A DNA stretch of 43,081 nucleotides, from NCBI GenBank assembly GCA_015488615.1, contig WFNM01000079.1, forward strand, positions 1-43,081, read 5' to 3'. The notes under the pieces were generated by a model that was given only the letters and a program-made list of their open reading frames with translations, was not told the origin of the DNA and ran no database searches. A program made the translations under genes and the position numbers. This document shows positions 16,734 through 25,315 of the stretch, piece by piece; position 1 is the stretch's first letter; each line of letters begins with the position of its first letter. The DNA comes from Sulfurimonas sp. (GTDB taxonomy: Bacteria > Campylobacterota > Campylobacteria > Campylobacterales > Sulfurimonadaceae).

Positions 16734-17663
16734 TTACTTAGAAAAGTTATTCACATTCATAGAGTCCATACAGACCTTTAAAAAATCTATTTTACTTTTT
16801 ATATTAAAGTACTCACCATAAAGTTCAAACTCTAACTCATTTGCATGCAACAGTAGTCTTGAAGCTCCACCATTTTTTATTCTATCTAATGGGCTTAACT
16901 CTTTGTCTAAAAACTTCACTAAGTTTGCATCCTCTTGACCATAAACAGGATCACCGACTATGGTATGTTTCACGTGAAACAAGTGCACTCGTATCTGATG
17001 TTGACGTCCTGTATGTGGTGAGCACTCAACAAAAGTCATATCCAACTCAGGAAAGTACTTTAATGGATTAAAAGTAGTCTTAGATGCTTTACCATCTTCA
17101 TCTACTTTCACTATCATCCGAACCATAGCTGAGCTTTGGTTTTGTGAACGCAGAAGAGGTGCTTCTACAACCATCTCTTCTTTCATCTCTCCATGAATCA
17201 TTGCAAGATACTTTTTCTTCATGTCTCGCTCTTGAAACATCATCTTTATCTCGCGTTCACTTACCTTGTTCTTAGAACAAAGCACTAGTCCACTTGTCTC
17301 TTGGTCTATTCTGTGAGCTATATTTGCATCCATTCCAAACTGAAACTTGAGATCATCTATGAGAGAGTAGGGTGTGCGTTTAGTTTGAGGATGCACAAGC
17401 ACTCCACTTGGCTTATCAAAGACAACAAACTCTTTTTCTTCAAAGCTAGGTACTAAGCCTTTTGTTATTGGCTCAAAGTGAATAAACTCTATCTCTCCCT
17501 CAATCTCTCCAGCAGTTTTAACCATCTTCTCTCCATCTACAAGTATACGACCCTTAGAGATGAAACGCTGAGACTCGCGTTGGGAGTAGCCTAACTCATT
17601 CATAAGGAAGAAAACAGCCCTCTGTTTTTTGTCTACTGTATATTTATTTTTTACAAATGGCAT
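16734..17663 (-). CDS. RluA-family pseudouridine synthase
   Basis: The enzyme isomerises specific uridines in large-subunit rRNA (RluC/RluD type) or tRNA. The 309-aa protein has an N-terminal S4 RNA-binding domain (about 13-65, RAVFFLMNELGYSQRESQRFI begins it), then the catalytic domain with HRIDQETSG, catalytic D120, and the family motif TGRQHQIRVH. The target site cannot be assigned from sequence. It is divergent from purB with about 90 bases between. I recall the same RluA-purB-nrdA arrangement in Campylobacter (Cj0022c-Cj0024). Codons for L-F-H-V-K-H near residue 228 spell an exact parS site, so the protein sequence and the centromere function constrain each other. A DnaA-box-like TTATTCACA lies in its last codons. 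Confidence 0.92.
   Translation of the reverse strand: MPFVKNKYTVDKKQRAVFFLMNELGYSQRESQRFISKGRILVDGEKMVKTAGEIEGEIEFIHFEPITKGLVPSFEEKEFVVFDKPSGVLVHPQTKRTPYSLIDDLKFQFGMDANIAHRIDQETSGLVLCSKNKVSEREIKMMFQERDMKKKYLAMIHGEMKEEMVVEAPLLRSQNQSSAMVRMIVKVDEDGKASKTTFNPLKYFPELDMTFVECSPHTGRQHQIRVHLFHVKHTIVGDPVYGQEDANLVKFLDKELSPLDRIKNGGASRLLLHANELEFELYGEYFNIKSKIDFLKVCMDSMNVNNFSK
16966..16981. other. parS centromere site within the RluA-family gene
   Basis: A second exact copy of TGTTTCACGTGAAACA, read in the gene as part of the codons for Leu-Phe-His-Val-Lys-His. It is 3.6 kb from the first copy and about 21 kb from dnaA. Two perfect 16-base palindromes so close together are not expected by chance in AT-rich DNA. 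Intragenic parS sites are known in other bacteria, for example within spo0J itself. Confidence 0.92.
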
Positions 17664-17752
17664 TCTTAATTCCTCTATTATGATAGTTAGTGTAAAATGC
17701 TACACATATATAAAGCGAATTTTAACGCAATAATTAATATAAAGGTGTATAA

Positions 17753-19081
17753 ATGGTAGAAAGATATTCACGTCCAGAGATGGCAGAGAAATGGACACAA
17801 CATGCAAGATATGCTGCATGGTTAGAAGTAGAAAAAGCAGCTGTAAAAGCTTGGGCTAGACTTGGAAAGATTCCTCAAGAGGATGCAGATAAGATTGTTA
17901 AGAACGCAACATTCTCAGTTGAACGTATTGAAGAGATAGAAGCAGTTACTAAGCACGACCTTATCGCGTTTAACACAAGTGTATCTGAAAGCCTTGGTGA
18001 TGAGTCAAGATGGTTCCACTATGGTATGACTTCTTCTGATGCGGTTGATACTGGTGTGGCTATTCAGATGAGAGATTCACTTAACATTATCATCGCTGAT
18101 GTTAAGATGCTTATGGAGTCTATTAAAGTACGTGCACAGGAGCATAAGGTGACTCTTATGGTTGGACGTTCTCACGGTATCCACGGTGAGCCTATCACTT
18201 TTGGTCTTACACTAGCTGTTTGGTATGATGAGATGGCTCGTCACCTCTTAAACCTTGAGCAGACTATGGAAGTTATCGCTGTTGGTCAGATTTCTGGAGC
18301 TATGGGTAACTTCGCTCATGCACCACTTGAGCTTGAAGAGTATGCGATGGAAGAGTTAGGTCTTAAGCCTGAGCCTGTTTCTAACCAAGTTATCCACCGT
18401 GACCGTTACGCAAGACTTGCTACTACTTTAGCACTTATCGCTTCTTCAGTAGAGAAGTTTGCTGTTCAAGTAAGACACCTTCAGCGTACAGAAGTATATG
18501 AAGCTGAAGAGTTCTTTGCAAAAGGTCAAAAGGGCAGCTCTGCTATGCCTCACAAACGTAACCCAATCCTTACAGAAAACATCACAGGTCTTGCACGCAT
18601 CATCAGAACTTGTGTAACTCCTGCAATGGAAAATGTAGCACTCTGGCATGAGCGTGATATCTCTCACTCATCTACTGAGCGTTTCTGGTTACCTGATGCT
18701 TTCATCACTATGGATTTTATGCTTAACCGTATGAATGGCGTTATTGCGAACCTTACAGTATTTCCAGAAAATATGATGAAGAATCTAAACCTGACTGGTG
18801 GGCTTGTTTTTTCTCAACGTGTTTTACTTGAGCTTCCACTTCAGGGTGTAAGTCGTGAAGATGCTTACCGTATTGTTCAGAGAAACGCGATGAAGGTTTG
18901 GGAAGAGATCCAAGGTGGTCGTCCTACGACAAATGAGAATGGCGAGTCACTCTATCTTAACCACTTATTAGCTGATGAAGAGCTTCGTAACTCACTTAGT
19001 GAAGAGCAGATACGTGAGTGTTTCAATTACGACTACTACACAAAAAATGTAGATAATATTTTCAAGCGTGTTTTTAAATAA
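17753..19081 (+). CDS. purB: Adenylosuccinate lyase
   Basis: It acts twice in purine synthesis: SAICAR to AICAR plus fumarate, and adenylosuccinate to AMP plus fumarate. The 442-aa protein starts MVERYSRPEMAEKW, carries TSSDAVDTG, the active-site stretch GRSHGIHGEPITFG, and the fumarase/aspartase signature SSAMPHKRNP with the catalytic Ser loop near residue 262. AAAGGTG precedes the ATG. It stands alone between a divergent RluA gene and a terminator-like region before nrdA; AICAR is also released by HisF, encoded 4 kb away. Length and motifs are normal. Confidence 0.97.
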   Translation: MVERYSRPEMAEKWTQHARYAAWLEVEKAAVKAWARLGKIPQEDADKIVKNATFSVERIEEIEAVTKHDLIAFNTSVSESLGDESRWFHYGMTSSDAVDTGVAIQMRDSLNIIIADVKMLMESIKVRAQEHKVTLMVGRSHGIHGEPITFGLTLAVWYDEMARHLLNLEQTMEVIAVGQISGAMGNFAHAPLELEEYAMEELGLKPEPVSNQVIHRDRYARLATTLALIASSVEKFAVQVRHLQRTEVYEAEEFFAKGQKGSSAMPHKRNPILTENITGLARIIRTCVTPAMENVALWHERDISHSSTERFWLPDAFITMDFMLNRMNGVIANLTVFPENMMKNLNLTGGLVFSQRVLLELPLQGVSREDAYRIVQRNAMKVWEEIQGGRPTTNENGESLYLNHLLADEELRNSLSEEQIRECFNYDYYTKNVDNIFKRVFK

Positions 19082-19097
19082 CTAGACCGTCTGAAGT

Positions 19098-19144
19098 CGG
19101 TGTTACTTCTACTGTAACACCGGTTTTCACCGGTAACACTTTTT
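19098..19144 (+). terminator. purB terminator with alternative hairpins
   Basis: CGGTGTTAC (19098-19106) pairs with GTAACACCG (19114-19122). A second copy of GTAACAC (19133-19139), followed by five T, can pair with the same left arm, and ACCGGT repeats (19119-19124 and 19129-19134) can form their own small hairpin. One reading gives a classic stem plus U-run, so this very likely ends purB transcription; the competing folds are unusual. Confidence 0.75.
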
Positions 19145-19293
19145 ACTTCTTTCTAGTTAGTAAATAATCTCTCTTTTTAATCTTCTACACAAGATATTTT
19201 AGATAAAATCTCTATCCAAAAACAGACTTTTTACATAACTATTTTTTTGAAATATTTATGTAAAAAATTTCCAATATAATACGAAGGAATTCA

Positions 19294-21660
19294 ATGATTA
19301 CAGTTATAAAAAGAAATGGTCGAACAGAACCATTAGATATTTCAAAAATCCAAAAATATACCGAAGCAGCAGTAAAAGGCTTAGCAAATGTTAGTCAGAG
19401 TGAGCTTGAGGTTGATGCACAGATTCACTTTCGTGATGGAATTACTTCTAAGGAAATTCAAGAGACACTTATAAAAACTGCTGTAGATAAGATAGACATC
19501 GATGCACCAAACTGGACTTTTGTAGCCTCTCGTCTTTTTATCTTTAATCTCTACCACCAAGTAAATGGTTTTACCGGTTATAGTTCTTTAGAGAGCTACT
19601 TCATAAAAGGTGAAAAAGAAGGACGCATACTTTTTGGACTTAAAGAGATGTATGACCTTGATGAGCTAGAAAAGCACTTAGTACCTGAACGCGACTTTCA
19701 GTTTAACTACCTTGGTGTAAAAACTCTTTATGATAGATACCTTATAAAAGATAGAAACTCTAACCCTATAGAACTTCCACAACATATGTTTATGGCTATC
19801 TCTATGTTCCTAGCACAACGCGAAGAAAACCGTACTGAATGGGCTATCAAGTTTTATAACATGATATCTCAGTTTGAAGTGATGCTCGCTACTCCAACTC
19901 TCTCAAACGCAAGAACAACACGTCACCAACTCTCTTCATGTTATATTGGTTCTACTCCTGATAACATCGAAGGTATCTTTGATGCTTACCAAGAGATGGC
20001 AATGCTCTCTAAGTTTGGTGGTGGTATCGGTTGGGACTGGACACAGGTTCGCTCTATGGGTTCATTTATCGATGGACACAAAAATGCAGCAGGTGGAACA
20101 GTTCCATTTCTCAAAATAACAAACGACATCGCTATTGCAGTTGACCAGCTTGGAACTCGTAAGGGTGCTATCGCAGTTTACCTTGAGCCTTGGCACATAG
20201 ATATCAACGACTTCTTAGACCTAAAGAAAAACTCTGGTGAAGAGCGTCGTCGTGCTCACGATCTTTTCCCATCACTTTGGCTTAACGATATGTTTATGCA
20301 GCGTGTTCAAGAGGATGCGATTTGGACTCTTTTTGATCCTTATGATGTTCGTGAGCTCTCTACACTTCATGGAGAAGCTTTTAACAAACGCTACCTAGAG
20401 TTAGAACAAGATGAGTCACTTATAAAAGAAAAGCTCAAGGCAAAAGATCTTTGGAAAAAGATTCTTACTTCTTACTTTGAAACTGGTTCACCATTTCTTT
20501 GTTTTAAAGATAATGCTAACCGTGCTAACCCAAATGACCATGTTGGGATTATCCGTAGTTCAAACCTCTGTACTGAGATTTTTCAAAACACAAAGCCTAA
20601 CCATTACAAGATAAAGTTCATCTTTGAAAATGGTGAGAGTGTGAGTTATGAAGAGGATGAGATAGTTAAAGTAGATAGTGGCATAGAAAAACTAGCGAAG
20701 AAAGTAACTGCGTTAGACTCACTTGGTGGTCTTCCTATCTTCGTAGTAGAAAAAGAGAAAGTAGACGGGGATACGGCTGTTTGTAACCTTGCTTCTATAA
20801 ACCTTTCTCGCATAAATACAACCAAAGAGATAGACCGTATCGTTCCTACTGCTGTGCGTTGTTTGGATAACGTTATAGATCTTAACTTCTACCCTGTTGA
20901 GAAGGTAAAACGCACAAATATGAAGTCGCGTTCTATCGGTCTTGGTGTTATGGGTGAAGCACAGATGTTAGCAGAACAAAAAATCATGTGGGGAACACAA
21001 GAGCACTTTGACAAGATAGATGAGCTTATGGAATCTGTTTGTTATAACACTATCGCTGCGTCCTCTGAACTTTCTGTTGAAAAAGGTGCTTATCCTGACT
21101 TTGATGGAAGTAAGTGGAGCCATGGTATTTTCCCTCAAGACCATGCAAATGCAGAGGTAATCAACCTTGTAGATCGTGGTGGACTCTTTGCCTCTTCTTA
21201 TGAGTGGGATGAGCTGCGTACACGTGTTCAAAAGCAGGGAATGAGAAACGGTTACTTAATGGCTGTTGCACCTACGAGTTCTATCTCCATCTTAACAGGA
21301 ACTACTCAAGCTATTGAGCCGGTGTTTAAACGCAAGTGGTTTGAAGAGAATCTCTCTGGACTTATTCCAGTTGTAGTACCTAAACTCTCTCCAGATACAT
21401 GGAGCTACTACACACCAGCCTATGACCTTAACCAAACAGTGCTCATAAAAGCTGCTGCGATTCGTCAAAAGTGGATAGATCAAGGGCAATCACTTAACAT
21501 CTTTATCACTCTGGATAAAGCAAGTGGGCGTTACCTAAACGAGATTTATATGCTCGCATGGAAACTCGGACTCAAGTCTACATATTACCTGCGTTCACAG
21601 TCTCCAGAAGTGGCAAATGATGTAGAGGATAGAAGTATGGAGTGTGTTGGATGTCAGTAG
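19294..21660 (+). CDS. nrdA: Class Ia ribonucleoside-diphosphate reductase alpha subunit
   Basis: It reduces ribonucleoside diphosphates to deoxy forms, using a tyrosyl radical delivered by NrdB. The 788-aa protein has an N-terminal ATP cone (1-95, VIKRNGRTEPLDISKI), the redox-active Cys 216 (SSCYIG) and Cys 497 (AVCNLA), the radical site N424-x-C426-x-E428 (SNLCTE), and a C-terminal CVGC pair that shuttles electrons from thioredoxin. GAAGGA precedes the ATG. NrdB is not adjacent; separate nrdA and nrdB loci are also what I recall for Campylobacter. The gene overlaps the next ORF by ten bases, so nrdA heads a run of genes that includes a thioredoxin, its usual reductant. Confidence 0.97.
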   Translation: MITVIKRNGRTEPLDISKIQKYTEAAVKGLANVSQSELEVDAQIHFRDGITSKEIQETLIKTAVDKIDIDAPNWTFVASRLFIFNLYHQVNGFTGYSSLESYFIKGEKEGRILFGLKEMYDLDELEKHLVPERDFQFNYLGVKTLYDRYLIKDRNSNPIELPQHMFMAISMFLAQREENRTEWAIKFYNMISQFEVMLATPTLSNARTTRHQLSSCYIGSTPDNIEGIFDAYQEMAMLSKFGGGIGWDWTQVRSMGSFIDGHKNAAGGTVPFLKITNDIAIAVDQLGTRKGAIAVYLEPWHIDINDFLDLKKNSGEERRRAHDLFPSLWLNDMFMQRVQEDAIWTLFDPYDVRELSTLHGEAFNKRYLELEQDESLIKEKLKAKDLWKKILTSYFETGSPFLCFKDNANRANPNDHVGIIRSSNLCTEIFQNTKPNHYKIKFIFENGESVSYEEDEIVKVDSGIEKLAKKVTALDSLGGLPIFVVEKEKVDGDTAVCNLASINLSRINTTKEIDRIVPTAVRCLDNVIDLNFYPVEKVKRTNMKSRSIGLGVMGEAQMLAEQKIMWGTQEHFDKIDELMESVCYNTIAASSELSVEKGAYPDFDGSKWSHGIFPQDHANAEVINLVDRGGLFASSYEWDELRTRVQKQGMRNGYLMAVAPTSSISILTGTTQAIEPVFKRKWFEENLSGLIPVVVPKLSPDTWSYYTPAYDLNQTVLIKAAAIRQKWIDQGQSLNIFITLDKASGRYLNEIYMLAWKLGLKSTYYLRSQSPEVANDVEDRSMECVGCQ

Positions 21661-21998
21661 GTATAGACTTAGCACGCTTTAATAACTTCAAAGATGTAGA
21701 ATTTCGCTCTTTAGAGGTTCTCTCTCCGCTAGAAATAAATGCGACCTTTGCCGTCCAAGATGCGGCACGTGCTCACAACTGGATTACTATCACTCTCAAG
21801 TTTAGCGGTGTAAGTGATGCACGACTTGTAGAGAGTAACAAAATCTCTTTTATTGATCTCAGTGATGGGATAAGTATCATAAAAGATGAGAAGCTTATTG
21901 CTTTTGGAATAGGGGAGTGCTATAATATAGAGAACATAAAGAATTCTTCATGCTACATCTGTGCAAATAGTTTTAAGTATGAAGAGGGAAATTTCTAA
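21651..21998 (+). CDS. Conserved hypothetical protein, 115 aa
   Basis: The ATG overlaps the nrdA end by ten bases; an in-frame GTG three codons earlier is less likely. The product is soluble and mixed alpha/beta: MSVGIDLARFNNF, then ATFAVQDAARAHNWITITLKF, a DLSDGISII strand, and a C-terminal SSCYICANSF with two Cys three apart. The W-I-t-i-t-l-k-f pattern suggests a small beta-barrel or sheet. No family recognised. Position suggests co-expression with nrdA and fliW, but no functional link can be read from the sequence. Confidence 0.85.
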   Translation: MSVGIDLARFNNFKDVEFRSLEVLSPLEINATFAVQDAARAHNWITITLKFSGVSDARLVESNKISFIDLSDGISIIKDEKLIAFGIGECYNIENIKNSSCYICANSFKYEEGNF

Positions 21999-22011
21999 AA
22001 AAGGATTTTAA

Positions 22012-22395
22012 ATGAGTTATAAAGTACGAGGAGAACTGCTTGGTTTTCCTGATACATTAAATGTAGAGATCACAGAGATAGATGAAATGTTCTCAACTAT
22101 GAAAGATATTGATAATGAACATATATCATTCACACTCGTAAATCCTTATCTCCTACGCGAATACTCTTTTGATATTCCAAGTGATATTAAAGTACTTTTA
22201 GAGGTGAATGATAAGTCAAAGATAAATATCTATAACTTACTTGTAATACAAAAGCCTTTAGAAAATTCTGTTATAAACTTTTTAGCTCCTATAGTTATAA
22301 ATAGCGATAATAATAAACTCGCGCAGATAGTTCTTAACCCTATAAAATATCAAGATTTCGGCATAGCCGAGACTATAAAATCTTTTAGATCTTAA
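22012..22395 (+). CDS. fliW: Flagellar assembly factor FliW
   Basis: FliW binds flagellin and the RNA regulator CsrA; when flagellin is exported, free FliW captures CsrA and relieves repression of flaA translation. The 127-aa product matches in length and has the family strands ISFTLVNPYLL near 38-48 and VINFLAPIVINSDNNKLAQIVLNP around 87-110, typical of FliW. AAAAGGA precedes the ATG. csrA, its usual neighbour in Bacillus, is not beside it; instead a chemotaxis-type receiver and phosphatase follow at two-base and zero-base spacing. This places flagellar assembly control in a sensory operon. Confidence 0.9.
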   Translation: MSYKVRGELLGFPDTLNVEITEIDEMFSTMKDIDNEHISFTLVNPYLLREYSFDIPSDIKVLLEVNDKSKINIYNLLVIQKPLENSVINFLAPIVINSDNNKLAQIVLNPIKYQDFGIAETIKSFRS

Positions 22396-22397
22396 TC

Positions 22398-22751
22398 ATG
22401 AAGTATCTAGTAGTAGACGATTCTAAGTTAGCACGATTAAGCCTTATTAAGAGCCTTAAGTTATATACTGGTGAGAGTAAAATATTTCAAGCAACTAATG
22501 GGCTTGAAGCAGTTGCACTTATGGATCAAGAGAAAGCTGACATAGTTTTTTTGGATTTGACTATGCCTGAGATGGATGGATATGAAGCACTTCCTAAACT
22601 CCTAGAGAGTAATCCAAAAGCAAAAATTATTGTCGTTTCAGCAGATATACAAAAACAAGCACAAGAGAGAGTTATTGCTCTTGGAGCACAGATCCATGTA
22701 CAAAAACCTATAAATACAGAAAAAATGCAAGACATCTTAGAGATTATCTAA
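22398..22751 (+). CDS. CheY-like single-domain response regulator
   Basis: A 117-aa receiver domain without an output domain: acidic pocket D7 and D8 (LVVDDSK), phospho-acceptor D53 (VFLDLTMPEMDG), switch S81 and K103 (VQKP). All catalytic positions are present. The gene begins two bases after fliW and is followed directly by a CheC-like phosphatase gene, so phosphorylation is probably set by a nearby kinase (23300-24877 is the obvious candidate) and reset by CheC. Motor-switch binding cannot be judged; it may not be the main CheY. Confidence 0.95.
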   Translation: MKYLVVDDSKLARLSLIKSLKLYTGESKIFQATNGLEAVALMDQEKADIVFLDLTMPEMDGYEALPKLLESNPKAKIIVVSADIQKQAQERVIALGAQIHVQKPINTEKMQDILEII

Positions 22752-23345
22752 ATGCATATACTTACAGAAGATGAAAGGGATATACTTCAAGAACTTATGA
22801 ATGTGGCATATGGTAATGCTACTGCTGTAGTTGCCGATATGCTTGATGCCTTTGCTTCGCTAAGTATTCCCAAGATAAGTATCATGCAAACAGAAAAACT
22901 TCTTGAGACTTTTGATACACTCAAAAGCACAAGTTACTTCTTCTCAACGCAAGCCTTTAGTGGAGAGTTTAATGGTGAAAGTGCTTTTTTTATAAACAAA
23001 GAGAGTGCAGAGAACTTAGCAAAACACCTCGAACTAGAATCCCCAGAAGATATTGATGATGCTATCTTAGAACTCACAAATGTCCTTACCTCTTCACTTA
23101 CTACAAAGTTAGCAGAGGAGATGGATACAGTTGTCAGTTTTTCACTGCCAAATATTTCACAGGTTCCACTAGAAGAGATACATGATGTTGCAACTTTTAA
23201 ACAGTACTCACAGGTTATAGTTATAGACACAGATCTCAACTTCGAAGATCAGCAGATAAATGGTAAAATATTTATCCTCACAAAAGATGAATCAATCCAA
23301 TGGCTCAAAACGAAACTCAACACTATCCTCGAACTCTTGATATAA
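22752..23345 (+). CDS. CheC/CheX-like CheY-P phosphatase
   Basis: The 197-aa protein shows two copies of the CheC signature: E-L-M-N-V-A-Y-G-N-A near residues 14-23 and D-A-I-L-E-L-T-N-V-L near 97-106, in which the Glu and Asn act on the receiver phosphate. Two such motifs favour CheC over CheX, which has one. It starts at the base after the CheY-like gene stop, so the two are coupled. Its last 46 bases overlap the next kinase gene in a different frame. It should dephosphorylate the adjacent regulator; activity on other CheY proteins is possible. CheD, the usual CheC partner, is not adjacent. Confidence 0.85.
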   Translation: MHILTEDERDILQELMNVAYGNATAVVADMLDAFASLSIPKISIMQTEKLLETFDTLKSTSYFFSTQAFSGEFNGESAFFINKESAENLAKHLELESPEDIDDAILELTNVLTSSLTTKLAEEMDTVVSFSLPNISQVPLEEIHDVATFKQYSQVIVIDTDLNFEDQQINGKIFILTKDESIQWLKTKLNTILELLI

Positions 23346-24877
23346 ACAAAAAAGTTGTCGAAAACATCGACAATGGTATCTTAGTCTTAAATGACACGCT
23401 AGAGATACATCACTTCAATAGGTGGCTAGAACTTCATACTAACATGAAAGAAGATGCTGTTAGGGGTAAAATACTCAATACACTTTTTACAAACATCAAC
23501 ACAAAAACACTTATTAGAAAAATCAAAACTGCCCTGCGTTTAAACTCACCTACCTTTTATACAGCCAGTACCTCAAAATACCTCATACCAATAAAGATCA
23601 ACGAACTTACAAATTCTAGTTTTGAGTATATGCAGCAAGATGTGAGTATCATTCCCTTTGATTCAGAACAAAATTTAGTCGCACTCATCATAACAGACCA
23701 AACAAATATGGCTAACACTAACACACTACTTCACTCGCATATTCTCAAAATTAGAGAACTAAATACAGAGCTCCTAAAAGAACGAGAGACTATAGATAAA
23801 AAGGTACTCCTTCTCAAACTAGATAGGGAAGGTAAAATATCAGATGTCTCACAAGCACTCTTAGAACAGCTTTATTACGAAAAAGATGAGCTTTTAAATT
23901 TAGAGTATCTCCATCAAGAGCGTTACAACCTCAATAACTCATTGAAAAATGAGATTCTTCTTTGCATGCGAGAGAAAAAAGTCTTTGAGTATGAAGAAGA
24001 GACACAAACTTCCAATGGAGAAGAAATTATATTTAAAAGTACTCTCATTACTGAGTATAATGCAAGTGGAGAACATCTTGGATTTATTCTCTTTCGAGAA
24101 AATATAACAAATTCAAAACATCTTGCACAAACACAAGAAAAAATGTTAGCCACTTCAAGAAGTGCTGCTATGGGGGAAATGCTCTCAATGATAGCCCACC
24201 AATGGCGTCAACCTCTTTCACTTATCAACACCATTATGGCGACCCTTAAGATAAAAACACAGCTCAACAAACTTGATACAGATACAATGTTTAATTCTTT
24301 TGAAAAGATAGAATCGACAACAAAATATCTTTCTGAGACAATAGATGATTTTAGCGACTATTTCAAACCAAACAAGTTCGCATCAGAGTTTCTGCTTTAC
24401 GAACTTTTTGATAAGTCTATCTTTTTTCTCAAAGATGAGATGGAACAGCAAGGGATAACTTACAAGATAAATATTCCTCAAAATCTACATATCTATACCT
24501 ACAAAAATGAGCTCCTCCAAAGCATCATTAATATCATCAAAAACTCTGTAGATGCCTTTCACAAGAAAGAGACAACAAACAAACATATTAAAGTAATTGT
24601 AGAAGACCTAGAGTCACACCTCTCTATAAGTATAGAAGATAATGCAGGTGGTATTAAACCTGAGATACTCAAAAAAGTCTTTGAACCCTACTTTTCTACT
24701 AAAAGTAATAATGGCACAGGACTAGGTCTTTATATGTGTTATACCATTATAACAGACCATCTCAAGGGGAGTATTAATATGCGTTCACAAAATGCTACTA
24801 CAATAACCTTGTTAGAATTACCATATAAATTAATACAAGGAAAAAATCATGCGAGTAATCTGTCCACACTGTCTTAG
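23300..24877 (+). CDS. Soluble PAS-domain histidine kinase
   Basis: The 525-aa kinase has no membrane segment. Two PAS-like regions (about 18-135 and 165-270) are joined by a coiled coil near 140-165, then HisKA with H300 in IAHQWRQPLSLIN, and an ATPase domain with NIIKNSVDAFH, DNAGGI and the glycine loop NGTGLGLYM. It should sense a cytoplasmic cue, such as redox or energy state, and phosphorylate a receiver; the CheY-like gene two genes upstream is the nearest candidate. The ATG at 23300 lies 46 bases inside the CheC-like gene with only a weak ribosome site. The last 29 bases overlap the thioredoxin gene and add a short unstructured tail. Confidence 0.9.
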   Translation: MAQNETQHYPRTLDINKKVVENIDNGILVLNDTLEIHHFNRWLELHTNMKEDAVRGKILNTLFTNINTKTLIRKIKTALRLNSPTFYTASTSKYLIPIKINELTNSSFEYMQQDVSIIPFDSEQNLVALIITDQTNMANTNTLLHSHILKIRELNTELLKERETIDKKVLLLKLDREGKISDVSQALLEQLYYEKDELLNLEYLHQERYNLNNSLKNEILLCMREKKVFEYEEETQTSNGEEIIFKSTLITEYNASGEHLGFILFRENITNSKHLAQTQEKMLATSRSAAMGEMLSMIAHQWRQPLSLINTIMATLKIKTQLNKLDTDTMFNSFEKIESTTKYLSETIDDFSDYFKPNKFASEFLLYELFDKSIFFLKDEMEQQGITYKINIPQNLHIYTYKNELLQSIINIIKNSVDAFHKKETTNKHIKVIVEDLESHLSISIEDNAGGIKPEILKKVFEPYFSTKSNNGTGLGLYMCYTIITDHLKGSINMRSQNATTITLLELPYKLIQGKNHASNLSTLS

Positions 24878-25271
24878 CGTAAACAATGTCCCAAAAAAAG
24901 AGTCTTACAAAAAAGCTAACTGCGGTAAATGTAAGGAATCCCTACTTGATACAAAACCTATAGAGCTTAGTGCTAAAACTTTTGATGAAGTAATAGTTAA
25001 CAGTGATATTCCAGTCTTTGTAGACTACTGGGCACCTTGGTGTGGTCCATGTAAGATGTTTGGACCTACATTTGAAAAAGTGGCTCAGTCCTTTCCTCTT
25101 AAGGCACTCTTTACAAAAGTAAATACGGAAAAGGAACCTTCTCTTAGCTCTCAAGTAGGTATACGAAGTATTCCTACTCTCATCGTCTTTAAAAATGGAA
25201 AAGAAATAGAACGTGTGAGTGGTGCTCTCGATGAAAGATCACTAAAAGATTTAATCTTACGATTCATTTAA
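24849..25271 (+). CDS. trxC: Thioredoxin 2 (zinc-ribbon thioredoxin)
   Basis: The 140-aa protein has an N-terminal zinc ribbon, C5-x2-C8 and C25-x2-C28, followed by a thioredoxin fold with the WCGPC active site at 64-68 and the cis-Pro loop SIPT near 111-114, the layout of E. coli TrxC. It reduces disulfides in cytosolic proteins; NrdA, encoded at the head of the same gene run, is a known thioredoxin client. AAGG stands eight bases before the ATG, which lies inside the end of the kinase gene. TrxC-type zinc domains release zinc on oxidation, which suits an oxidative-stress role. Confidence 0.94.
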   Translation: MRVICPHCLSVNNVPKKESYKKANCGKCKESLLDTKPIELSAKTFDEVIVNSDIPVFVDYWAPWCGPCKMFGPTFEKVAQSFPLKALFTKVNTEKEPSLSSQVGIRSIPTLIVFKNGKEIERVSGALDERSLKDLILRFI

Positions 25272-25315
25272 TTTTCAACTTTTTTAGAGATACCAGAGCC
25301 AAATAAGGATGAGAA

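Noticed and set aside
19275-19280. TATAAT before nrdA as a -10 box
   Set aside because: It is only 13 bases from the start codon, which would leave almost no leader for the GAAGGA ribosome site.
21219-21230. TACACGTGTTCA within nrdA, as a possible third parS
   Set aside because: Only the CACGTG core is shared; the flanks do not match parS.
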